Program-made: the position numbers and the translations under genes | Notes under the pieces: model-generated | Told to the model about the DNA's origin: nothing | Seen by the model: the letters and a program-made list of their open reading frames with translations, nothing else | The model's database searches: none | Shown here: piece by piece, positions 18,077 through 25,174 of the stretch | Position numbering within the stretch: the stretch's first letter is position 1 | How the letters are laid out: each line of letters begins with the position of its first letter | Assembly: GCF_018070575.1 (NCBI RefSeq) | Contig: NZ_JAGPXN010000017.1 | Coordinates: 62,001 to 126,000, forward strand | Length of the DNA: 64,000 nt | From: Micromonospora sp. C31 | Lineage (GTDB): Bacteria; Actinomycetota; Actinomycetes; Mycobacteriales; Micromonosporaceae | Direction of reading: 5' to 3'

Positions 18077-18835
18077 TCAGATGGTCGTAAGCGGCTTCAC
18101 AAGCACGTTCACTTGGAGTGCATCAGCGGGGAACCGGGCCAGGTAGTGCGCCAGCCGCGAGGGCAGGTGAAGCAGCGTCACCGCTGCCTGCAGCTGATTA
18201 CTGGGGCTGATCGTGTTTCCCGAGGACAGCAGAAGTCCTTCGTCGATGAAGGTGTGAATCTCGTCGAGATACTGCCGACTCCATTTGCTCTCGACGACGC
18301 TGAGGGTATTCCCGTAGTGGGGCGTTAGCGCGGCTTCAATCGCAGCAACATCAGTCGTAAGCGCCACACGATTTCCCGTCCGCTCATCGGTCCACGCATC
18401 GAGGAGGGGTCCATTCTCTATCAGACTTTGCTCCACCACTGGTCGACGGGCAGCGATAGTTGATCTTGCATTTCCGTAACGAGTCGACATGGATAGGACT
18501 CGACTAGATGCGCCCCCCTCTGGTCCTGGCCGAAGAGTCAGGCCGCGCGGTGACTCAATGTCGAGTTGTAGGCCTCGCAGAACGCCGGTGGCGATCACCC
18601 GTCGTCCAACGAAATCCGTGAGGCCGATGCTCGGAGTTTTGATCCGTATTGGCACGGCAAGCGTCGCGGCCACGTTCGTTCTATTCGAGGTGATGACGGA
18701 GCCATCGTCGGCAACGATGAGTGGGCGGTCCCTGATGTGCGCGAGCACGCCTTCGGCTTGGGCGGGTTGCCCCTCGTCCACGACGAGGGGCAACCACGGT
18801 GCGTCATCTGGTCCCGGCGCGTGATTCTGCGACAC
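18077..18835 (-). CDS. hypothetical protein, lower-GC orphan
   Basis: A 252-residue soluble protein I cannot assign. Visible segments are GQPAQAEGVLAHIRDRPLIV, IKTPSIGLTDFVGRRVIATG and a helical C-terminus (YLDEIHTFIDEGLLLSSGN, LPSRLAHYLARFPADAL). There is no signal peptide, membrane helix or known catalytic motif. The DNA is noticeably less GC-rich, with more A/T at third positions than the neighbours, suggesting transfer. It sits inside the tRNA-linked relic island between two integrase fragments, so it may be cargo of a lost mobile element. Confidence 0.65.
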   Translation of the reverse strand: MSQNHAPGPDDAPWLPLVVDEGQPAQAEGVLAHIRDRPLIVADDGSVITSNRTNVAATLAVPIRIKTPSIGLTDFVGRRVIATGVLRGLQLDIESPRGLTLRPGPEGGASSRVLSMSTRYGNARSTIAARRPVVEQSLIENGPLLDAWTDERTGNRVALTTDVAAIEAALTPHYGNTLSVVESKWSRQYLDEIHTFIDEGLLLSSGNTISPSNQLQAAVTLLHLPSRLAHYLARFPADALQVNVLVKPLTTI

Positions 18836-18918
18836 GCGTCAGCATAGCGTGCGAGTGGGCTGGACGACGGGCCGAACGGCCGGGACCGATCGGGCAGCGA
18901 ACGCGTCGGCGTTGACCA

Positions 18919-19215
18919 TCAGGATCCAGCGGTAGACGGGGCAGGGCGGTATCCCGATCCAATGCGGTCGCAGCGAAGGTCACTGAGTTTGAGGTCGAAT
19001 GTCGCGGAAATGTACTGGCGGCGCCTCTCGCAGTTGGCGAGGCTGGTTATCTGATTACCGTCCCAGGGGACCCAGGTAACCAAGGCCACTTGCGGCGTCG
19101 CGGCCGGTTGCGAAAAGTCGGATGTCCGCTCCACAGCGGAGGCGTGCGGGCTTGACCCGAATACGACGGCGATAGTGAGGCTTGCGGCGAGCACGAGGGC
19201 CCGAATTCGTGGCAC
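18919..19215 (-). CDS. small secreted protein, unknown function
   Basis: A 98-residue protein with a Sec-type signal peptide: basic N-terminus, hydrophobic LVLAASLTIAVVFGS and a probable cleavage after ASA near residue 27. The mature part of about 70 residues has two cysteines (NCERRRQY and LRCDRIG), so one disulfide is possible. I know no family for it. The gene is moderately lower in GC, like its neighbour at 18077, and lies in the relic island. An ATG start fits the signal peptide. Confidence 0.6.
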   Translation of the reverse strand: MPRIRALVLAASLTIAVVFGSSPHASAVERTSDFSQPAATPQVALVTWVPWDGNQITSLANCERRRQYISATFDLKLSDLRCDRIGSGYRPAPSTAGS

Positions 19216-19331
19216 GATTTCCCCTAACGCGATTCGTGGTTTTGGGTGATCTCCTGCCGGCAGACGCTCATGCTATCGAGTGGCACTCAACTTCGATGCC
19301 CCTAAACATGATCAGCGCAGTCAAATCGCTT

Positions 19332-19732
19332 TCAAGTCACCCTGAAACGCGGGGCGTGAGCAGTTTCGAGCCGGTGAGTCAGCTCGGCGTTGTCAGCGCG
19401 CAGTTGCTTGATGCGGACGAGGGCGGTGTCGAGTCGGCGTCGTAGCGAGGCGACGGTGGCTGGCTGTGGGCCAGTGCGGTCGGTGGCGGGTTGGCGTTGC
19501 TGAAGTTGCGGGATCGCAGCCATGAGGTCGGGTTGGGTGTAGAGCCAGGATCGGGACACGCCAGCGGTGTGGGCGAGACCGCCGACGCTGGTCGGGTGTC
19601 CGGTGCGGGCGGCGGTGGCCAGGGCCTGCTCGGCGCGGGTGCGGGCCTGCTCGACGCGGCGGTGGGTGGCTGCGACGAGGGCGGCGGTGGGTGGCTTGCG
19701 ACGAGGGCGGCGATGTTGTCAGCTGGCGGCAT
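19332..19732 (-). pseudogene. TnpC-like Tn554-type gene, frameshifted
   Basis: The reading starts ADNIAALVA at the ATG at 19732, which overlaps the integrase stop. It resumes in another frame with TAARTGHPTSVGGLAHTAG, then VSRSWLYTQPDL and a coiled-coil tail (LRRRLDTALVRIKQLRADN). This pattern matches the small third gene of Tn554-like transposition cassettes. The frame is broken by a tandem duplication (25/26 bp, 19662-19712). With one copy removed the two halves join in frame, so the break is a recent inactivation or would need phase variation to be restored. Confidence 0.7.
19662..19712. repeat. 25/26-bp tandem duplication causing a frameshift
   Basis: Two adjacent copies, 19662-19686 (25 bp) and 19687-19712 (26 bp), differ only by one extra T after GTGGGTGGC. 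They lie in the TnpC-like reading frame; loss of the 26-bp copy restores one continuous frame from the ATG at 19732. Confidence 0.9.
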
Positions 19733-20426
19733 CGCGGTCCTCCACGGTGCCGCCGACAACGACCTGTCCGGGGCCGGAGGTCTCAAGGGCGGTGATGATG
19801 GCGTCGAGTCTGCCGAGGGTGCGGCGGTTGCGTTCGGCGATGCGGGACAGGCCCGCGGCTTGGGCGTCGTCGATGAGCTTGTCGGTGTCGTCGCGTTGGC
19901 GGCGGTGCTGGTCGAGGAAGTCGGCGGTGGTGATGAAATCGGCAGTCCAGGCACGGGTTGGCGTACTCGCAGTCTGTCTGCACGGAGCGCCGCAGTAGCC
20001 GTTCGGGAGGGCAACCTTCGCGCGGACCAAGCTCAGGCGCGTCCAAGCCGCGCTTGCGAGGGGATGGTCGGCGGGGATGGCCGCGGTGTGGCCGTCGGCG
20101 TTGACCTTGACGGCCTTCTCCCAATGGGCGCGGACGGTGCTGTTGTGCAGGCGGGCGTAGACGGCGGTCATCTGCGGTGACATGTGGTCGAGTAGTTGCT
20201 GCACGATGTGCTGGGGGACGTCGGCGTTGATCAGTCGGGTGCCGAGGGTGTGGCGGAACTGGTGGGCGGTGATCCGGGCGGGTCGGCGGTGTTCGTCGAC
20301 GAGGCGGATGCGTCGTAGCCAGGTGTCGAGGTGGTCGCGGAAGGAGATGTCGGGCATCGGCCGCGCCCCGTCGAGGTTGACCTTCAGCGCGGGAAACAGC
20401 CACCGGCAGCCATCGGGGAAGAGGCG
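19719..20426 (-). pseudogene. tyrosine recombinase, 5'-truncated (Tn554-like)
   Basis: An open frame of about 235 codons holds the catalytic half of a tyrosine recombinase: box II ITAHQFRHTLGTRL with His and Arg, and VQQLLDHMSPQMTAVYARL with the second His and the nucleophile Tyr. A Tn554 TnpB-like C-terminal extension follows. The frame is open upstream through PDGCRWLFPALKVNLDGARP, but a TAA at 20427-20429 and loss of homology cut off the N-terminal domain and the box I Arg. An internal ATG at 20357 could start a 212-residue product lacking the first catalytic Arg. Confidence 0.75.
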
Positions 20427-20448
20427 TTACGAACTGAATTTTGGTTCA

Positions 20449-20560
20449 CCTCCCACACTCCGAGCAACACGCTCCTGCCGGCCGCGTGCTGCAGTGCGAA
20501 GTTGGTCCGCCAGGGCACACCGATCAAGTCCTTCGCCTGCGACGGCGCGGACGCCACCGG
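20449..20560 (-). pseudogene. DNA methylase fragment
   Basis: On the minus strand the reading SQAKDLIGVPWRTNFALQ matches the conserved KDLIGIPWRVAFALQ block of phage-type DNA N4/N6 methylases. Neither the catalytic PPY motif nor the SAM-binding region is found nearby, and homology stops after ALQHAAG. It is a roughly 20-30 codon scrap between the truncated recombinase and the tRNA genes. Confidence 0.5.
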
Positions 20561-20926
20561 CCCCGGGTCCGCGCAGCGCCGGTCGTAAGGGCGGAAATCA
20601 GGTGCGTGGACCACACGACCGTCACCGCCGATAATTGCCTGGATGACATCCCGAACCCTGCGCGCCACCCTGCCCAGCCCAGGTCAACGGCGACCGATCG
20701 ACCCGACACCCACCTCCGGAAACAAGATCCACACGATCGGCCACACTGGAAGATCGCTGACCCTGACGCACCAACGCCCCGACCATGATCCAGACCAGCC
20801 GACATCCAAAAGCCCTGGTCAAGACCAACCAGCACGAACCCCCGCCGAACCAGCACACCGACAACGGAGCACCATCGGAGCACCCGGTTCCAAATCCTGG
20901 GAAGATTCGTCCCAACCCACGAAAGC
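20561..20926. other. 366-bp stretch without a recognisable gene
   Basis: The stretch between the methylase scrap and the hairpin beside tRNA-Arg holds only unsupported open frames on either strand. It is probably residual mobile-element DNA. Confidence 0.4.
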
Positions 20927-20974
20927 GATCAAGGCCGTGACCCGCGTTTCCGCTGGTCACGGCCTTGATCTTTT
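20927..20974. terminator. 16-bp perfect hairpin beside tRNA-Arg
   Basis: The stem GATCAAGGCCGTGACC at 20927-20942 pairs perfectly with 20955-20970 across a 12-nt loop and is followed by TTTT on the plus strand. It lies 2 bp from the 3' end of the minus-strand tRNA-Arg. It is probably a transcription terminator, usable in both directions; the poor T-run on the minus side leaves the orientation open. Confidence 0.7.
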
Positions 20975-20975
20975 G

Positions 20976-21048
20976 TGCGCCCGAAGGGACTCGAACCCCT
21001 AACCTTCTGATCCGTAGTCAGATGCTCTATCCATTGAGCTACGGGCGC
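20976..21048 (-). tRNA. tRNA-Arg (anticodon ACG)
   Basis: A 73-nt cloverleaf on the minus strand. The 7-bp acceptor GCGCCCG pairs with CGGGCGC, followed by discriminator A. The anticodon stem-loop CTGACTACGGATCAG gives ACG, and the T-arm contains GGTTCGAGTCC. CCA is not encoded. Its 3' end faces the relic island, the usual geometry for tRNA-targeted integration. Confidence 0.95.
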
Positions 21049-21084
21049 TCGGTGCTTGGCCAGTCTACACACCCGGCTTTCGCG

Positions 21085-21175
21085 CGGAGACTCCGGGATT
21101 CGAACCCGGGAGGGGCTTTAAGACCCCAACCGCATTAGCAGTGCGGCGCCATAGACCAGACTAGGCGAAGTCTCC
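21085..21175 (-). tRNA. tRNA-Ser (anticodon GCT)
   Basis: A 91-nt class II tRNA on the minus strand. The acceptor GGAGACT pairs with AGTCTCC, discriminator G. The anticodon loop CTGCTAA gives GCT, a long variable arm GGGGTCTTAAAGCCCC follows, and the T-loop is GGTTCGAATCC. It lies 36 bp upstream of tRNA-Arg on the same strand, so both are probably co-transcribed. Confidence 0.95.
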
Positions 21176-21356
21176 CTGGTGGCCCTGCAGACCACCGCGC
21201 CCGAGGATACAGGGCACCACCCTTCGGGAGCAAAGCGACTTACCCCGGGCCCGCCCTCCACCTGCGTGCCGAGCTGTCCCCGGCGGGGCCGGCACTCGTC
21301 CCGGCCTCGTCTTTCACTGCTGTGCGCTGGCGTGATCGGGACTACGCTCCATCGAT

Positions 21357-22883
21357 ATGCAGGAGCAACCGCCGCGTGAGCCGACCCGCCGAGAGCCTGC
21401 TGAGGAAGCGCGCCGGCGCTCCCCGAAGGCGACCTTCAGCCCGCCGCCCGCCCCGCCCGAGCAAGCCGGGCGGGAGGATTCCGGGAAGCATCCCCGGCGG
21501 GCGAAGCCGGCGCCCGCGGTGCTCTTCCAGCCACCCGCGGCCGATCCGCCGCTGCCGCGCCAGGCCGACCACTCGACCGCGTCGGCGCCACGTGAGCGGG
21601 ACGGCCAGGCGGAGGACACCGCCGCGAGTGACGTCCCACACACCATTGCCGACGCGACCGGGGGCCAGCCGACGTTCGAATCCGCCGCGCCGGAAGGCGG
21701 GGTGGGTGGCGTAAGCGAGCCGAGCGACCCGCCCGCCCCGGCTGCCGGCGGGAACACCACCCCCGCGCGCAGGGCCCCGGCCGCGCGGAAGGCGCTCACG
21801 CGCCCACCGGCCGCCCCCGATACGGAAAGCTCCGGCGGGCCGGGCACGGAAACCTCCGCCGGGCCAGGCAAGACCTCCGCCGAGCCGGGCACGGAAACCT
21901 CCGGCGCGAAGGCCGCCGCTCCGCGCAAGGCGCCCACGAAGAGGGCGCCCACGAAGAGGGCGTCCGCGAAGAAAGCGTCCGCGAAGAAGGCCGCCCCGAC
22001 CCCGAGGACCGAACCCACCCGTGAGGTCACGCCCGCGGCGAAGACCACGCCAGCCGGGAAGACCACGCCCGTGGCCAAGACCACACCCGCAGCGAAGACC
22101 GCGTCCGCCCGGAGGGCCACGCCCGCGAAGAAGACCGCCCCGGCCCAGGCGGCGACCCCGGCCCAGGCGGCGACCCGGACGGCGGCGACCCACGCGGCAG
22201 CCACCAACGCCGACGTCGAGGCGGCGAGCGCACCGCTGGCGCGTACGCCGGAGACGGTCCTTCGGCTGGCTGCCGCGCGGGTGCTGGAGCATCCCGGATT
22301 CGCGCCGGAGCTGCTGGCCCTGGCCGCCGTCGAGGCGGTCGGGCCGCGCGCCCGCGACTGGGCGCAGGGGATGCGGCAGGCGTACCCCGGTGCGCGCGCC
22401 GACGGTCTGGCACGGCTCGCGACGCGGCGGTTCGTCCGGCAGGCCGGGGCGGGCGGGGCGGCCGCCGCCTTGGCGGGGCTCTTCGCGCCGGTGGCCGAAC
22501 TGGCGGCCGTGCTGTGGGCGCAGGCCAACCTGGTGCTGCACCTGGCGGCGGCGTACGACCGCGACCCGGCGCATCCGGACCGGGCCGTGGAGCTGCTGGT
22601 GCTGACCCGCGTGCACCCGGACGCCGGGAGCGCCCGGGCCGCGCTGGCGGCGGCCCGGGCGGCGGACGCGCCTGACGAGGCGGGCTGGCCCCGGGCGGCG
22701 GAGGCGGCGTGGCGGCTGGCGGCGCCGCTGGCCGCCCAGGCGAGCGGTTGGTTGGCGCTGCGGCTGGCGTCCCGGCTGCTGCCCGGCGCGGCGGTGCTGG
22801 CGGCGGCGGCCGGCGACTCGGCGGCGGCCGAGCGGCTCGCCGCCCGTGCGGTCACCGCCTACCGGCGGTCGCCGACCGGCTGA
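21357..22883 (+). CDS. EcsC-like protein with histone-H1-like N-terminus
   Basis: A 508-residue protein in two parts. Residues 1-290 are low-complexity: Pro/Ala/Glu-rich, then Lys-Ala repeats such as KAPTKRAPTKRASAKKASAK and TPAAKTTPAGKTTPVAKTT, like eukaryotic H1 tails and actinobacterial HupS-type extensions. Residues 300-508 are Ala-rich and helical with RTPETVLRLAAARVLEHPGF and AELAAVLWAQANLVLHLAAA, resembling the EcsC family seen in actinobacteria. The basic tail could bind nucleic acid or polyphosphate. No membrane segment is certain. The start ATG lacks a strong Shine-Dalgarno sequence. The function is unknown. Confidence 0.7.
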   Translation: MQEQPPREPTRREPAEEARRRSPKATFSPPPAPPEQAGREDSGKHPRRAKPAPAVLFQPPAADPPLPRQADHSTASAPRERDGQAEDTAASDVPHTIADATGGQPTFESAAPEGGVGGVSEPSDPPAPAAGGNTTPARRAPAARKALTRPPAAPDTESSGGPGTETSAGPGKTSAEPGTETSGAKAAAPRKAPTKRAPTKRASAKKASAKKAAPTPRTEPTREVTPAAKTTPAGKTTPVAKTTPAAKTASARRATPAKKTAPAQAATPAQAATRTAATHAAATNADVEAASAPLARTPETVLRLAAARVLEHPGFAPELLALAAVEAVGPRARDWAQGMRQAYPGARADGLARLATRRFVRQAGAGGAAAALAGLFAPVAELAAVLWAQANLVLHLAAAYDRDPAHPDRAVELLVLTRVHPDAGSARAALAAARAADAPDEAGWPRAAEAAWRLAAPLAAQASGWLALRLASRLLPGAAVLAAAAGDSAAAERLAARAVTAYRRSPTG

Positions 22884-22927
22884 GCGGTGGTCGGCGGCGG
22901 CCCCTCAGCTCGGAGCCGGTAGAAAGC

Positions 22928-23698
22928 TCAGAGCCAGTCGAACCACTCCCTCGGCAGCATGGCGTAGCCGACGAAGGCGACGACGTCGAGCAGGGTGTGC
23001 GCGACGACCAGCGGCATGACCCGGCGGGTGCGCAGGTAGAAGAGGCTGAACACGACGCCCATCACCACGTTGCCGAGGAAGGCCCCGAAGCCCTGGTAGA
23101 GGTGGTAGGAGCCGCGCAGCAGGGCGCTCGTGGCGACGATCGCGACGATCCGCCACTGGAGCTGACGCAGCCGCGTGACCAGATAGCCGACGACGATCAC
23201 CTCCTCCAGCACCGAGTTCTGCACGGCGGCGAGGATCAGCACCGGCACCGTCCACCAGAGTTCGGGCAGCGCGGCCGGCACGAGCGTGGCGTTGACACCG
23301 AGCTGGGCCGCCGCCCAGAACAGCGCCAGGCCGGGCAGTCCGATCAGCGCGGCCAGGCCGGCGCCGCGGGCCAGGTCCGGACCGGGCCGGCGGGCGTCCA
23401 GGCCGAGCGTCCGGGCCGGGTCGCCCGGGTCCCGCGCCAGCAGGTGTACGGCGAGCAGCACCGGCAGCAGCGCGAAGACGATCCCGAGCAGCTGGTACGT
23501 GAGGTCCAGCCACGGCCGGGGTGACGCCGAGGTGTTGAGCGCGGCGGTCTGCCTCGACAGCGGCCCGTCGGCGGTCAGCTTCGCGATGATCGACACCGTC
23601 GCGTAGACGGCGGACTGGCCGAGCGAGAGGCCGAGCACGAGCAGCGTCTCCGTGCCGAGCATCCGGCGGGTCGCCGGGCGTTGCAGCTCAACGGTCAC
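22928..23698 (-). CDS. CPBP-family intramembrane metalloprotease
   Basis: A 256-residue polytopic membrane protein of the CPBP (Abi/CAAX protease-like) family. The signature motifs are NSVLEEVIVVGYL (the two Glu), LLRGSYHLYQGF (His) and MPLVVAHTLLDVVAFV (second His), spread over the last 100 residues as expected. Seven or eight hydrophobic segments are visible. Family members cleave membrane or prenylated substrates or confer bacteriocin immunity; the substrate here is unknown. The GTG at 23698 is chosen because it begins TVELQRPATRR, just before the first hydrophobic segment; a GGGCAGAG lies upstream. It is divergent from the flavohemoprotein gene. Confidence 0.85.
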   Translation of the reverse strand: MTVELQRPATRRMLGTETLLVLGLSLGQSAVYATVSIIAKLTADGPLSRQTAALNTSASPRPWLDLTYQLLGIVFALLPVLLAVHLLARDPGDPARTLGLDARRPGPDLARGAGLAALIGLPGLALFWAAAQLGVNATLVPAALPELWWTVPVLILAAVQNSVLEEVIVVGYLVTRLRQLQWRIVAIVATSALLRGSYHLYQGFGAFLGNVVMGVVFSLFYLRTRRVMPLVVAHTLLDVVAFVGYAMLPREWFDWL

Positions 23699-23804
23699 CG
23701 CACCACTCTGCCCGACGCCGGCGGTCGCCGACACGCGGCTGCGGCACCACCGTGCGCCCCGGTGACGGGCGGACACCGCACCGCCCGAACGAGCCTCACG
23801 AGCC

Positions 23805-23825
23805 GGTCGCACATTCTGTGCGACC
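23805..23825. promoter_or_regulatory. 9-bp inverted repeat upstream of flavohemoprotein
   Basis: GGTCGCACA-TTC-TGTGCGACC is a perfect 9-bp inverted repeat with a 3-bp centre. It lies 66 bp before the flavohemoprotein GTG and 107 bp from the divergent protease start. Such a palindrome is a good operator candidate, perhaps for a nitric-oxide- or redox-responsive repressor. The related ACATTCTAT motif follows at about 23843. Confidence 0.55.
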
Positions 23826-23890
23826 GGTCGGCACGCTCCGTGGACATTCTATGGGTGCCCGATCCGCCGTCAGGAGAAGGAGCGCGCCCC

Positions 23891-25009
23891 GTGGACGACT
23901 TCGCACGGCTGCTGAAGGAGAGCTGGACCCTGGTCGAAGAGCACCGGGAGCGGCTGAGCGGTCACTTCTACGCCCGGCTCTTCCTCCTCGACCCCGAGCT
24001 GCGCAAGCTCTTCCCGGTGGAGATGACCGGGCAGGGCGACCGGATCCTGGAGGCGATCGTCACCGCCGCCCAGACGGTCGGCGACCCGGAGAGCTTCGAC
24101 GAGTACCTGCGCTCGCTGGGCCGGGACCACCGCAAGTACCACGTCGAGGCGGCGCACTACGGGACCATGGGCGTCGCGCTGCTGGACGCGCTGCGCAGCA
24201 TCGCCGGCGACGGCTGGAACCTGGAGTACGACCAGGCGTGGCGGGACGCGTACGCGGCCATCACGGAGAAGATGCTGGCCGGCGCGGCGGCTGACGACAA
24301 TCCGCCGTTCTGGCACGCGGAGGTGCTGACCCACGAGCGGTACGGCAGGGACACGGCCGTGCTGACCTGCCGGGCGTTGCAGCATCCGCTGTCGTGGCGG
24401 GCCGGGCAGTACGTGAGCCTGGAGGTGCCCCGCCACCTTCCCCGGGTGTGGCGCACCTACTCGGTGGCGAACGCCCCGAACGACGACAACGTGCTGGAGT
24501 TCCACGTCCGTACGCCCTCGGGCGCCGGCTGGGTGTCCGGGGCGCTGGTCCGTCGGGTGCGGCCGGGCGACCTGCTCCGGGTGGCCGCGCCGATGGGGTC
24601 GATGACCCTGGACCGGTCCTCGGAGCGGGACATCCTCTGCGTGGCGGGTGGCGTCGGGCTGGCTCCGGTCAAGGCGCTGGTCGAGGAGTTGGCCAGCTTC
24701 AACCGGACCCGCTGGGTGCACGTCTTCTACGGCGCCCGTACGGCGGCGGACCTGTACGGCCTGGCCGGGCTCCAGGAGCTGGTGGCCGCGCACCCGTGGT
24801 TGTCGGTCACGCCGGCGTGCAGCGAGGATCCCGACTTCGACGGCGAGCTGGGTGACGTCTCCGACGTGGTCAGCCGGTACGGCCCGTGGACGGCGCACGA
24901 CTGCTTCGTCTCCGGTTCCGCCCGCATGGTCCGGGCGACCCTCCGGGTCCTCGCCGAGGACGGCGTCCCGCCGGAGAGCACCCGCTACGACACGTTCGGC
25001 AACCTCTAG
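23891..25009 (+). CDS. hmp: flavohemoprotein (nitric oxide dioxygenase-like)
   Basis: A 372-residue globin-reductase fusion. The globin domain covers residues 1-135, with the likely proximal His H80 in GRDHRKYHV. The FAD domain carries RTYSVANAP (RxYS motif), and the NAD-binding domain has ILCVAGGVGLAPVKAL and ends YDTFGNL. The family oxidises nitric oxide to nitrate with O2 and NAD(P)H in the cytosol. The GTG at 23891 is chosen from the GGAGAAGGAG tract at 23873-23882 and the globin start (DDFARLLKESW). A perfect palindrome lies upstream and two strong hairpins follow. Confidence 0.9.
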   Translation: MDDFARLLKESWTLVEEHRERLSGHFYARLFLLDPELRKLFPVEMTGQGDRILEAIVTAAQTVGDPESFDEYLRSLGRDHRKYHVEAAHYGTMGVALLDALRSIAGDGWNLEYDQAWRDAYAAITEKMLAGAAADDNPPFWHAEVLTHERYGRDTAVLTCRALQHPLSWRAGQYVSLEVPRHLPRVWRTYSVANAPNDDNVLEFHVRTPSGAGWVSGALVRRVRPGDLLRVAAPMGSMTLDRSSERDILCVAGGVGLAPVKALVEELASFNRTRWVHVFYGARTAADLYGLAGLQELVAAHPWLSVTPACSEDPDFDGELGDVSDVVSRYGPWTAHDCFVSGSARMVRATLRVLAEDGVPPESTRYDTFGNL

Positions 25010-25027
25010 AAGCGTTCCTCCCCCCAT

Positions 25028-25069
25028 ACCGGGGCGCGTGCTCCTGCCCCCTGGGGCACGCGCCCCGGT
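25028..25069 (+). terminator. hairpin after flavohemoprotein gene
   Basis: The stem ACCGGGGCGCGTG pairs with CACGCGCCCCGGT (13 bp, 16-nt loop) starting 18 bp after the stop codon. It is the first of two consecutive hairpins between convergent genes. Confidence 0.7.
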
Positions 25070-25097
25070 CCCCCCAACGGGCGGACGGCACCGCCCC

Positions 25098-25151
25098 GCA
25101 CGACCACGTCCGCCCGGCCGTCCCTTCCCCTCCGCGCGGACGTGGTCGTGC
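25098..25151 (-). terminator. 16-bp hairpin after peptide deformylase gene
   Basis: GCACGACCACGTCCGC at 25098-25113 pairs perfectly with 25136-25151 over a 22-nt loop. It lies 23 bp beyond the stop of the minus-strand deformylase gene and together with the hairpin at 25028 separates two convergent genes. Confidence 0.7.
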
Positions 25152-25174
25152 CGCCGGGGCGAGGTGTGCGCAGG

